DNA of 28,655 bases from Lingula anatina (lineage: Eukaryota; Brachiopoda; Lingulata; Lingulida; Lingulidae). Of the stretch, positions 19,432 to 28,655 are shown piece by piece. The notes under the pieces were generated by a model. That model did no database searches and had not been told where the DNA came from. It was given only the letters and a program-made list of their open reading frames with translations. The stretch's first letter is position 1. Every line of letters starts with the position of its first letter. Location: the NCBI RefSeq assembly GCF_001039355.2, contig NW_019775711.1, positions 117,013-145,667 of the forward strand, in the 5' to 3' direction. The translations under genes were made by a program, and so were the position numbers.

Positions 19432-22400
19432 TTATCCGTCTAGTGGTTGTCCTAAGTAAACCATCGACACCTCTGTGTTCCCGTACACTGCTGATACCGC
19501 CGGATACAATTCCTGACTCGGTAGTCCTCTAAAAGCTACACCTGAAAAATAAAGAACTTCAATGAGTGTTGGAAGTGTTATTGGTATTCTTGTATAACTG
19601 AACACAGAGTGATTTTCTGTTGGGTCATACAACTTAGCAGCAAAGGGGCCTCTCAGTGCACAGTCAGCTCCATGAGAGAACTCGAGGCCAAACGTGGGTT
19701 TGAGCTTTGGTATGGGCGGCGGTTTATTCAAAAATGCAAAACACGATTAGTCGTCATCGTTATCAGATCAGTCGAAATGAAAACACGATTAGTCGTCGTC
19801 GTTATCAGATCAGAAGGCAAAATACGACTAGTAGTCGTCAAAACGCAACTAGTCATTATCAAAACGCAACTAGTCATCATCAAAACGCAACTAGTCATCA
19901 TCAAAACGCAACTAGTCATCAAAACGCGATTTGACGCCAGATGGCGCCCATTGTACGAAAATCTAGGCCAAGTCACATGATCCACAGTGATCAAAATGGC
20001 GGACGTTATTGAAGCAGCATTATCATATTCCTCGCTCGAACTCGAGAATTATCTCTACGCGTACAATCTAATAATGATATTATATATATAATAATATCTG
20101 GNGTTGCGTTTTGATGACTAGTTGTGTTTTGATGATGACTAGTTGCGTTTTGATAATTACTAGTTGCGTTTTGATGACTAGTTGCGTTTTGACGACTACT
20201 AGTCGTATTTTGCCTTCTGATCTGATAACTACGACGACTAATCGTGTTTTCATTTCGACTGATCTGATAACGATGACGACTAATCGTGTTTTGCATTTTT
20301 GTATAAACCGCCGCCCATACTTTGGGACCAATAATTTTAGAATATTCTGATGCACGATAAATCAAAAGTAGACTGACTGAATGAAAAATCACATTTGTTT
20401 TGTAACAAGAAAGAAATGGCTGATGCCATAAACCAATAGTTTGCATCTTTAATTGGACTACTGCAGAATTATGCTACTTAGGAATTATGAACAAAGTATT
20501 CAAACCAATACTGTGGTCTAAGGGACCCTTCCCAATGATTTTATATTGATCTATCCCTGTGGGAAGTCTCACTAGATTACTGTCAGCTTAGCCGGCTTAA
20601 GCATCTGTCCCGCCTACTAAAAGCTGTAAGGTATGGTGCGCGCTCGGTTGACTGCAATTTAGCGTGAACCCCAGGGAGTTAGGTCGATCTAAATCTTAAT
20701 CTCTGGATCGATCTAAATCTGTGGGAATTCACCCTAAGGGTCCATTCCCAATGAAACATTCAGTCTAGGTAGATGGATCCAACCCTGTACGGACTTTCAC
20801 TGAAGGCAATAATTTTAACAGATAAGTGTTCCTCCTACTGGCATTAAATACAATAAAATTGGTGATTTTTCCAGTACACTGCAAACAAAAAGAGGCTCTT
20901 TTATCTGATAAGCTGACTGCATTCAAAAAGAGCCCCAATGGAGTTGGATCGATCTACGAAGACCTATTGTTTCAATTAAAATGAGTCCAAAAGAAAAGGT
21001 GAACTTTTGGTCTGCAGTTCTAAGAGACCCACCCATGGAGTAAGTTATACAGTAGCCATTTAGCCATCTATTCTAGTCCAGAAATGGTTTCAGTTTTAAA
21101 CCACCCTGAATGTGTCTTTGATAAAGTCCACTTACCTAAAAATTCATAATTCTTTTCAAATGCTATGGTGTTGTCTTCACAATCTAGTATAACTCGTATC
21201 CTTTCTCCTACCTGGAAAATAAATAAATTAATTAATAAACAAATAAATAAATAGATGAATTAATACACAAATAAATAAACAGAAGGGGAATTTCCCATTA
21301 TTTATGTGGTATTCCGTCCCATATCAGGGAACAGAATTTATGGTTAATGCTAAAATAAAATTAATAGAAGGGGAATTTCCCATTCTCTAAGGCCTCACAT
21401 AAATAAGCTCTGTTTAACTTTCATTCTTGAATATCTCAAACAAATCCAGATATATCTAAGCGCCCCCCCCTCCCCCACCCCCCAACACACAAAGGAGAAG
21501 AATAACTGAAACATTCTAGAATGCCTGTATATACACACCAAAAAACCAAAATAACTGCAACTTATAAATAAACTTATACACATATAAACTATAAAATTTT
21601 GCCAATGAGACCCATTATGGAAATTCGAAACAATTTGTTTCATGACAAATTTACATTGGATTAATTGACAGCAAATACTGATATATGGCCACATACTAGT
21701 AAGAAAACAGTCTTATTCAAGACTGCTCAAACAAGCAACTTCACACATACTATTACTCAAAATCAAACTTAACTTACAGTGCACATAATACATTTATACA
21801 GCAAAAAAAAAAGAAAAAAAAACTTTTATTTCTTTAGAAATTTCATAATTTCCTATTCTTTTATGACCAATGTATAACCATCCAAAAATGGTGCCAAAAA
21901 TACAATTTATAAACACATCTTTGAGTTTTAAATTTCTAATTTTACGATCTTTGCTTTAAAGCGACAGTCTCTATTCATGGATAGTGACCCAAAATCCAGA
22001 AATTTATCACTAAAATTGGATCATAAATTATGCAGTTGGCTCCTGATACAGAACAGCTTGATGACTTGGGGGGAGGGTTGAATTTTCCAAGAAAACTAGA
22101 TAACCACTATAGATATAAAGGTCTTGCAGTCTATTTTTGGGCCTTTCAAGATGCATCTGAAGTCTTTTTTTTTTTTTTTTTTTTTAGCCACAAAATGCAG
22201 CCATAAGTTTCAAATAACATAACTTAGAGAAATACCAAAAAGACATCATTTTATATTTCCAAAACAATATTTGAAAAAATTTTTCTGCTTGCTTTCCTGC
22301 ATATAAAAGGGTCACATAAGTAGGTCAAATTTACCATCAAAAATTTGCAGAAGATACAGTTTAAAGCTCTTTTAAGGCTGATCAGGTGATTGATTTGGTT

Positions 22401-23945
22401 ATCCCTTGGCATGTGGACTTCATTTGAGTCATATAAGAAACAAGTAGAAGTTATTTACGGCTGTATATGCATTACTGCACAAACATTCAGTTCATATGTA
22501 CCTTTAAAGCTGATTACCTTTCAAGGGGCGAAAAATACGAAACTGGCTCAAATAAGATTTTAAATCAATCTTCAAGGATCACAGGATTAATTTGGGATAA
22601 ATTCTTGTCAACTTACTGTTCACTTTATCTTTAATCAAAGAATTCGAAGGAGATGCCATCATACTAATAAGTCAATAAGCCAGGTTATTCTCTAATGATA
22701 TCAATGAATTTGGCAGGGTCCTAACTGAAGATCCTATCTCATTAGATGACTCAAAGCAATTGGAAGGAAAATAATGAAGTAAACATTGGAACATCTGCTA
22801 TTACATGACTGGTCATTGAAAACTTGCTGCAATGACAGGACTATTGTTTCGCCAGAAGTATGTCTGCACATCCACAGAAATTGCTTTAAATGAATCACTC
22901 AATTTTCCTTACGTTTTATTCACTGTTATGGTGCACAATGACAGGTAAGCATTAAAATCCCCAAAGCAGGAAAAGAGATCACGATTTTCTCAACAGTTTT
23001 TGTAATTATATACCTTGGTGATAAATGAAAAACATTTTGGAAAAATACATGTTTTTTTTTAAGAACTCTGAAGCTAAATTGATAACAATAAGACTGCCAT
23101 ATGCATTGGACCCATGCACATAATGGGGGAAGGAAGGTGAGAACTGAATATTCCTTTATGGTCTCATCTGCACAAAATTCATGCGCAAGCATTCCTATTG
23201 ACGATTGTGATAAATACTAGCAATGCTAGCTGGGTAGATATTCAAATCTTCAATAGGAGTGTAAGCACATGGATTTCATTCTAATGGTCTCATATGTCCA
23301 CTTCCTCATTCCAACAACAGAGCAAATCCACCCAATAACATCACATGATATTTCTCCAGCTACCTGATATTTAGGTGCATTATTCACGTGAGGGAAGTTG
23401 CCCTGACTGTCGCCATTGTGCAATAAATCATTGTCCACTAGATTCCAGCCCCAGCTCTGGTCATCCCCTCCCAATAGGGGGACATAACCGTGACACTGGA
23501 CGCTGGCTTTTTTGGTGGCTATTCCGATAACCGCAACCGTCCCAAGTGGACCTTCCCACCATATTTCCCAACAATGTCTACCGTGCCTAAATCCGATTTT
23601 TCCCCGAGCACCGTCTGAGCTTTGCGCCACGGGGTTCCGATGTAGCGTAAAGCCGTTGGGTTTAATATAAACGTTTCTCGAGCAATCATTTGGGTTCCAC
23701 GCGTGATAAAATGCCCTCAGTTTTGCTTTGTAAGTTGGGACGTTGCTAAGAAGGTCAGACTTTAAAGCCTCTTCCGCCAGCTTTCGAACGCAGTGTAAAC
23801 GCCAAACGTCATTGTTTTCGTCGTTGAGAGTCTTGTACCAGGTCTTGCACACCAGAGAACAATTCCGTAGGTCCTCGATGTCTAAATATGAGAAGATATT
23901 TTCAAGGGCTAGGGCCGGTAATCCCGTCCAATTGGGGGCAGCCAT
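19432..23945 (-). CDS. FBXO45: F-box/SPRY domain protein 1 (FBXO45/Fsn), complete, three exons, 255 residues
   Basis: FBXO45/Fsn is the F-box subunit that works with the large RING ligase PHR/Highwire/MYCBP2 at synapses, controlling synapse growth through MAP-kinase turnover. Exons on the minus strand: 23945-23364, 21211-21136 and 19541-19432, all GT-AG with phases 0 and 1. Seen: an F-box at about residues 8-55 ([19 protein letters not shown], then VCKTWY); a SPRY domain at about 90-250 with [36 protein letters not shown] and the terminal [19 protein letters not shown]. The length is close to the roughly 255 residues of insect Fsn, and the C-terminus GQPLDG matches the family end, so it is complete. 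The ATG at 23945 gives the usual short leader before the F-box. It converges on ITM2. No broken residue was seen. Confidence 0.97.
19711..20319. mobile_element. Foldback-type DNA transposon, 609 bp, in FBXO45 intron 2
   Basis: The ends are TATGGGCGGCGGTTTAT and its inverse, with CTTTGG duplicated outside (19705-19710 and 20320-20325). The arms (19711 to about 19930, and 20103-20319) are near-perfect inverse copies of about 215 bp. Each holds tandem units of about 19-21 bp such as CAACTAGTCATCATC and CGATTAGTCGTCGTC. The centre (19931-20102) is unique and ends at a single N. I do not recognise the superfamily; 6-bp duplications are reported for IS3EU-like elements but the ends alone do not prove it. 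Confidence 0.85.
19997..20092 (+). other. Short open frame in the centre of the foldback element, possible captured first exon
   Basis: ATG in the context AAAATGGCGGAC opens a frame reading [20 protein letters not shown], then YAYN, before running into AT-rich sequence and a stop. The start is preceded by TCACATGA (an E-box/M-box type sequence). It could be the first exon of a gene or of the parent transposase. No homology can be claimed. Confidence 0.35.
20523..20745. mobile_element. Palindromic MITE-like element, copy 2, FBXO45 intron 2
   Basis: Begins near GGGACCCTTCCCAATGA and ends near its partial inverse CTAAGGGTCC. TCACTAGATTACTGTCAGCT with GCTTAAGCATCTGTCCCGCC matches the arm of copy 1 in ITM2 intron 9 at most positions. 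The right side carries GCAATTTAGCGTGAACCCC and two (G)GATCGATCTAAATC-like blocks. Confidence 0.6.
20738..20965. mobile_element. Palindromic MITE-like element, copy 3 (diverged), abutting copy 2
   Basis: GGGTCCATTCCCAATGA opens a second unit directly after copy 2. It has TCCAACCCTGTACGGACTTT and TCCTCCTACTGG where copy 2 has related sequence, and a right end AGCCCCAATGGAGTTGGATC, then GATCTAC. It is more diverged than copy 2. Ends are approximate. Confidence 0.45.
21212..23363 (-). other. FBXO45 intron 1
   Basis: An AATA-rich zone of about 21218-21280 lies beside the exon 2 acceptor. The intron also holds two identical GGGGAATTTCCC sites, a C tract at about 21462-21482 and poly-T at about 22168-22185. 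Open frames at 21395-21694 and 22926-23192 have no recognisable domains. Confidence 0.7.
21281..21385. repeat. Two identical 19-bp repeats containing a perfect kappaB palindrome
   Basis: AGAAGGGGAATTTCCCATT occurs at 21281-21299 and again at 21366-21384. The core GGGGAATTTCCC (21285-21296 and 21370-21381) is a perfect 12-bp palindrome that fits GGGRNNYYCC. Core-to-core spacing is 85 bp. Confidence 0.85.
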
Positions 23946-23968
23946 GATGGTTTATGAGTCACGCGTAA

Positions 23969-23980
23969 GTCTCGCGAGAC
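23969..23980. promoter_or_regulatory. TCTCGCGAGA palindrome at the FBXO45 promoter/5'UTR
   Basis: GTCTCGCGAGAC is a perfect 12-bp palindrome 24 bases upstream of the FBXO45 ATG. TCTCGCGAGA is a known orientation-independent core-promoter motif of TATA-less animal genes. Its place here suggests it drives FBXO45 and that transcription starts nearby. Confidence 0.55.
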
Positions 23981-26900
23981 TATGAGGTCAGTGGGGTGCA
24001 GTTTCGAAACCGTATTTCCATAGAAGTAGAACATGGTTTCGTTTTGCGATTTTTTTTTTTTTTTTTTCAATTGAAAGCTGGTGATTTTCTTTTAAAATGT
24101 TAATTTATAGCAATCGTGATTATGTTTTTTATTGAATTAAAGATGTTTTGGAATATTACCTTTAAAAGTTCAAGCTAAAAGAACTTTGAAGAGTGTGAGG
24201 TAGGCTATATACAGATCAAAATTCTATGGACCATTTACTCGAGAAAACATCGAAATTTTACACTCTTAATAACAAAAATAAAAAAAGAAAAATGCAACTG
24301 TGCCATTTAATAAATTTATTTCACATCTCACATATTCTACAGATGTTTTTTCTCTGAGTAAATAAATATGTTAAATAAAATTTATATACTTTTAATTTAT
24401 ATGCAAATTTTATATGCAAAATTTTATACAGCTGCTCGTGACCTTGATTTTCTGCTAAGTCCAATAATCTACCAACAGCTGTGAACAAGCAGCCGTAACT
24501 AGATATTTTAACACGTTTCCGGCTGATATAATTTGTTCTATGGCAACATTACGTCAGTGTTTGCACTATCACTAGTTATAGGCACCGATATATTTGCTGA
24601 AGATTATAAGGTGCAACAAAAACATGAAGCCGCAATGATAGACTGTTCTTTCGTTTACATTCAAGTTACTACAGGCGTTTCCAATATATCTTCCTTAACA
24701 TAATGGACACAGGGACAAACCAATAAAAATGCCTTCCAAAGTATGCATCAAAATTGCGCCTTTTTTAGATAAATACCTTTTATAGATCACGAAAAGCGCC
24801 ACTATATAACGTCCCTGTATACACACGCAACTATCATTTCATTTTTTAATTAAAAGTACCAATTTATCAGCAATACCATTAAAACCCCCATTAACAGATT
24901 ATGGCACAACATGAAAGTTAAAACTGGAAACCTCTCAGTGTCTCACTCTTAACATGGTGCACTGTCCTCTGTATATATGGCGTAATAACTGAGACACGAC
25001 TCTGAATGAGCGCAAATGGAAAACGCATTAACAAACCTCAAAGTAACGTACAGTTAAATCACTCATATGCGTTTCCACTTCAAGCACTCGGATATCCATA
25101 TAGGCTTAAACACACCGGTGCATGTGAATAACAATAATGTGCAATGTAAAACTTTGACAGTAAACATTACATGCAATATTATAAATAATGTTTAAACCTC
25201 GCTATGACACTCAGTGTACAGTTCACGCTCAGCGACAGTTCTCTATACTTTGAATGGAATGGTAAACTTTTCAATGTATACGTAAAAGATCGACCGGTTT
25301 CGAATCTTTTGTTACAGACAGATTGCGGGAGTTTTACGTATTTTACGTTAAATAACATTTTTTTTATTCCCGGTCTTGTAACAGCCTTGTCATATTTAAT
25401 AAACATTAACTACACTTCCCTTACATTGAATAAATTGTATCTAAAATTATTCATAACCTTATTATCAAAAGACATTTAAAACTTCAACCTATCGGTTACG
25501 CTTTTCTAAAAAAATATGTTTTAATAAGAGTACTTCTGTAAACATATTCTGTAGATATCTGAATACTGTAAGACTATATATCTACTTCATAAGAATCAGA
25601 ACCTATATGCGACCACGCGACTTCACCTAATAAATGAACAAAGTTTCTTTCCGTTCTTGCATGGATTGCTGAATTTTCTTCAATCTCAGCTCTCTGAGGC
25701 GATCTGTATACCAGCCTTTTAGCCTTATGTTGTAGAAAGTTTGAGATACGTATTTGTTTTATAAGAACTAATGCGCAACCGAGAGCAGTTCGCATTTTTT
25801 GTATAAATAACACACCAGAAAAAGCGTTCCTACATTACTTAAAAAAATTAATAGGTCTGAACATCACTTCAACAATATTCATGTACAAACCTATTTGATT
25901 ATATAAAAGATAGGCTAAGGGCTTAAATCCCTTCTAAAACTTGCTCTTTTACAAAATTAGACCTATATCAATTAAAAAAATATACATGTTTTGATGAATA
26001 TATATATAGGCCTAGGCATATACACAATATTCTAAGAAAGCATAAATAAAGAGCCTAAACAGCCCAAAACCCACTCAAACCTGTTATTAATTTTCTAAGG
26101 ACCAGGGTTAAATTAGAAGTTTAACGTTCTGAAATATAAAATGCATAGATGTTCACCTCTTTATTTTTCGTGTCACCTTTGGTCGATGTTTTTATTACTG
26201 TAATTAACTAGACCTTTCAATATTCATGTTGTAACAGGAAGGTCTACATACTATTTCTCATATATAAAAATACCAACACACTGTAAGTGCGGGTTTTCGC
26301 AGAAACTATTTTTCTCTGCTTTTTTTAACAACTCGATGTTGTACTTATTATATCATCAAGCGATCGACAGGCGAGCATTGACTGCCGTTCTAAACGCCAC
26401 CTTCACTCTCTCATTCTTCTCTGACACCTGCTTCTATTCCACATGTCGTCTTCGGTGCCAAGAAAATAATTTTATTTTATAGTAACTGGCACAGCTAGGG
26501 GTCAATGGCCGAAATTAAGCCACACCCAATCATCCTCCGTGCCTCACATGTACTGTTTTCATGTACACTCCCACTTTCCGTCCTCTTCCGTGCACTGAAA
26601 ATATTTTGCTGTTACAGTTACTAAACATCAAGAGGTCGACGGCCCGACAGCAACAGCCGTTCTTTCCTCCATCTTTTCTTATATTGCTTTGATTCATTTG
26701 TCCATCGTTTGTCTGCTATGTAAAGATATATAGTAACTCGCTATCACAGTTCAAAAACCTCCACCTTCATTTTTTTTCTTATTCTTCAGTTACTAACACC
26801 GTACATCAAGGGGTCGACGACCCGGTAACACCTGTCGTCCTAACCTCCATCCTCACTTACTCTTTCATCGATGCCTAAACCATCTACTTTTCTTTTTGCC

Positions 26901-27187
26901 AGCGACGAGCAAGAATAGCGTTTGTAATAAATACGCCAGTTTAAATTTAACACTTACACTGGTATCACCTACAACTTAATTTTAGCAAAGTTTTAGCGAC
27001 TTTGAATGTGTAAATAAATTTTTACGCAATGCGTCAACTGATTAAAGAAAAAAAATCAAAATGTTCATACGAAACCAAAAACCATATGTTTTAGAAAATA
27101 ATGTGATCTTCTTATAAAATCATATGAAAAATTAAATTAAATGAATAAAGTTAGCATATTGTTGTTGACTGTGTAACTGATAGTATT
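23981..27187. other. Intergenic region between FBXO45 and the unrecognised 3' gene
   Basis: AT-rich with no gene I recognise. Poly-T lies at about 24051-24068. Open frames at 25204-25479 (plus, 91 codons) and 25574-25813 (minus, 79 codons) have no recognisable domain and no convincing splice partners. Three related GTCGAC-containing blocks lie at 26340-26860. The proximal part should include the 3'UTR of the minus-strand gene ending at 27188. Confidence 0.6.
26344..26860. repeat. Three degenerate CATCAAG-GGTCGAC repeats
   Basis: CATCAAG followed by (G/A)TCGAC begins at 26354, 26626 and 26804. Each copy continues through a similar 40-45 bases to a CCTCCATC or CCACCTTC block, with GCCGTTCT or GTCGTCCT in between. 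Copies 2 and 3 are also preceded by CAGTTACTAA. Spacing is 272 and 178 bp. Confidence 0.65.
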
Positions 27188-27192
27188 TTATT
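27187..27192 (-). other. AATAAA hexamer containing the stop codon of the 3' gene
   Basis: On the minus strand the last codons read GAG GAG GAA TAA followed by A, so the TAA stop sits inside a perfect AATAAA. If used, the 3'UTR would be only some 10-30 bases. The downstream sequence is not strongly GT-rich. Other minus-strand AATAAA hexamers occur near 26475 and 26160. Confidence 0.4.
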
Positions 27193-28138
27193 CCTCCTCG
27201 GCCTTTCTCTTGCTGCTCTTGCCCTTCCCTTTGCCTTTCCCGCCGCTAGCCATTACCTGTTGCAGCACCAGATCTTCCATGATTAACTCTTGCAGTTTCT
27301 GCTCACTCCAGTCGTCCCAAACCTCAACGTCCCCGTAGTTAACCTCGGTGCCGCCTGTAGCCCCAAGTTCACTTCCTGACAGAGCAGCGGCGATGGCACC
27401 TTTGGAGAGCACGGACTCCGAACTTAAAGAAGGATTGAGCTCAGCGACTGGCAGCACACCTGAGGGCTCGGCGGTCTCTCTATTTGGCTCGGGGAACTTG
27501 GTGTTGATGTCCAAGATCTTAACCGGCTTCTTCTTTTTCTCTTTCTTCTCCTTCTTTGGCTTCGGGACATAGGTCTTCCCCTTTTTCTCCATCTTGGCCT
27601 TTTTCTTTTCCTCTGCCTTTCTCTCTTTCTCCTCTTTCTTCCTTTCCTTCTCCATTTCCTTTTCTTCTTTCTTTCGCTGTTTCTCCTTTTGTTTCTCTTC
27701 CTTTCTTTGGACGAGAACTCTGTCCACTAACTCTCCTCTAACTTTCCCATCCACTGGGCAGTCATCCGGAGGACAACATTTGTCGAACAGGTTTACAGGT
27801 CTTGGTTCCGGCCCCGGATTGGCTGGGGTGGGATAGACGCCAGGGTCTGGCTGAAATAGATGATTTTCATATCAATTTACTTCGAAGATATACATAAATT
27901 TTAATTGTGAATTGATGATCGTGAGTAAAAAGTAAAAATTTAATTCGAATAAAAATCAAAGAACTCACCTGCAGAAAGCAACAACAGAAAACGGCGAGGA
28001 ATGCCCGCCATCTTGAGACCTCCTTGGGTATCTCTTCCACCCTTTCTTCATCTTGCTTTGTCTCATATCTTTCTTGGGCCTCTCTCAATTTCGCTTTAGT
28101 CTTCTCAAGACTTTGCTCCTCAAAAACAGTCGAATTGG
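27188..28138 (-). CDS. Unrecognised Lys/Glu-rich protein with a Cys-rich hydrophobic patch; last two exons only
   Basis: I do not recognise this gene. Two minus-strand exons join in phase: about 28138-27969 (acceptor at 28139-28140 or 28141-28142 uncertain) and 27850-27188, giving 276 visible residues; the 5' part is not seen. Seen in order: a charged helix-like segment (LEKTKAKLREAQERYETKQD), a hydrophobic patch WRAFLAVFCCCFLQ across the junction, a Pro-rich PDPGVYPTPANPGPEPRP, CCPPDDC, about 75 residues of almost pure Lys/Glu/Arg, then VKILDINTKFPEP, a Ser/Ala-rich part, an acidic segment VEVWDDWSEQKLQELIMEDL, and a basic end KGKGKGKSSKRKAEEE. The patch is short for a membrane span but could anchor through palmitoylation. 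The exon is GC-richer than its surroundings, as expected for coding sequence. Coding status is likely; function unknown. Confidence 0.75.
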
Positions 28139-28258
28139 CTCTTTTTGGTGAAATGAAAAAATTAATAATTATTAATTTGAATTGAAATGATCGAAAGAAA
28201 GGTACCTGAAATGTGACATAAATTTTGGATTAACAATTTTACCGAACCATGAGCATAA

Positions 28259-28500
28259 CAGTGGCGGATCCAGGATTATTTGGGGGGGGGAGGGGTCCTC
28301 AATCCTTGGCATGCGGAGAAGGGCTCCGAAAATTTTTGTATTTTTGAGGGTGAACGGTGCCATATGGTTGTGTTTTGAACTATCATTCAGCCAGTCAAAA
28401 TTCTAATTTCAAGAGAGAACCATTGGTGTGATATTTTTAAAATTTGAAGGGGGGGGGGGGTCAGGTACCCCCTGACCCCCCCATTCTCAATTCGCCACAG
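28259..28500. mobile_element. hAT-like MITE with CAGTGGCGGATCC end
   Basis: The left end CAGTGGCGGATCCAGGATT is followed by a long G run; the right end is a C run, then ATTCTCAATTCGCCACAG, a degraded inverse. Ends of the CAGTGGCGGATCC type with internal poly-G are common among hAT-derived MITEs in many invertebrates. Inside, GGGGGTCAG and CTGACCCCC form a perfect hairpin around GTACCCC at about 28456-28480. Target duplication is not clear. Confidence 0.55.
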
Positions 28501-28620
28501 AGTGCAAATAAATAAATAAATTTGATAATGGGCATGCAAATGCATTGAACCCCACCCCAAACACACACATACAGTTTTTTAACCTCGTCAATAATCTGTG
28601 CAAGCAGAAGGGATAGTATG

Positions 28621-28655
<35 letters not shown>
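28501..28655. other. Low-complexity contig end
   Basis: No gene. AAATA repeats at about 28508-28521 and a CA run at about 28561-28570 are followed by an uninterrupted C tract from about 28624 to the end. Confidence 0.8.

Noticed and set aside
19609-20446. Overlapping open frames on both strands reading TRLVV/TQLVI or [10 protein letters not shown] repeats
   Set aside because: All are readings of the stop-free tandem units in the foldback arms, open in several frames at once.
21950-22375. GCTTTAAAGCGACAGT near 21953 and ACAGTTTAAAGC near 22358 as possible inverted ends of a MITE
   Set aside because: The match is short and gapped, and no target duplication could be found.
25204-25813. Open frames of 91 (plus) and 79 (minus) codons in the gene-free region
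   Set aside because: No recognisable motif, no convincing splice sites or upstream exons, and AT-rich composition; left as unsupported.

Overview
This window is a gene-bearing piece of an animal nuclear genome, most likely from an invertebrate. It is AT-rich and interrupted by many GT-AG introns, microsatellites and small DNA transposons. It carries a class II CPD photolyase, a repair enzyme missing from placental mammals, together with the metazoan genes ITM2 (BRICHOS family) and FBXO45/Fsn. I cannot name the species; lophotrochozoan or invertebrate deuterostome is a guess. Both ends are poly-C tracts and there are two single N bases, so this looks like a whole short contig.

Layout. (1) 1-3810, minus strand: the first six coding exons of a class II CPD photolyase, 332 residues; the C-terminal FAD-binding part lies beyond position 1. 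(2) 3811-4893: a divergent intergenic region. (3) 4894-13323, plus strand: a complete ten-exon ITM2/BRI-type gene of 318 residues, followed by a 3'UTR to about 15.43 kb. Four tiny phase 1-1 exons sit between its BRICHOS domain and its C-terminal peptide. (4) 19432-23945, minus strand: a complete three-exon FBXO45/Fsn gene of 255 residues, convergent with ITM2, probably with a long 3'UTR. (5) 23946-27187: no recognisable gene. (6) 27188 to about 28138, minus strand: the last two exons of an unrecognised gene encoding a lysine/glutamate-rich protein.

Mobile DNA is concentrated in introns. ITM2 intron 7 holds a 1.13-kb hAT-type element with a decayed transposase zinc-finger exon. FBXO45 intron 2 holds a 609-bp foldback element with 6-bp target duplications and a possible captured first exon. 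A palindromic MITE-like family occurs once in ITM2 intron 9 and twice in FBXO45 intron 2. Two of the photolyase splice junctions have been locally tandem-duplicated.

The strongest signal is in ITM2. The four extra exons are repeats of one another and all preserve frame when skipped. Exons 8 and 9 each supply the P4 arginine of an R-X-K-R furin-type site completed by exon 10, whereas exons 5, 6 and 7 do not. Exon choice could therefore decide whether the C-terminal peptide is released. The genes share no obvious pathway: DNA repair, a type II membrane proprotein, and a synaptic ubiquitin-ligase subunit.
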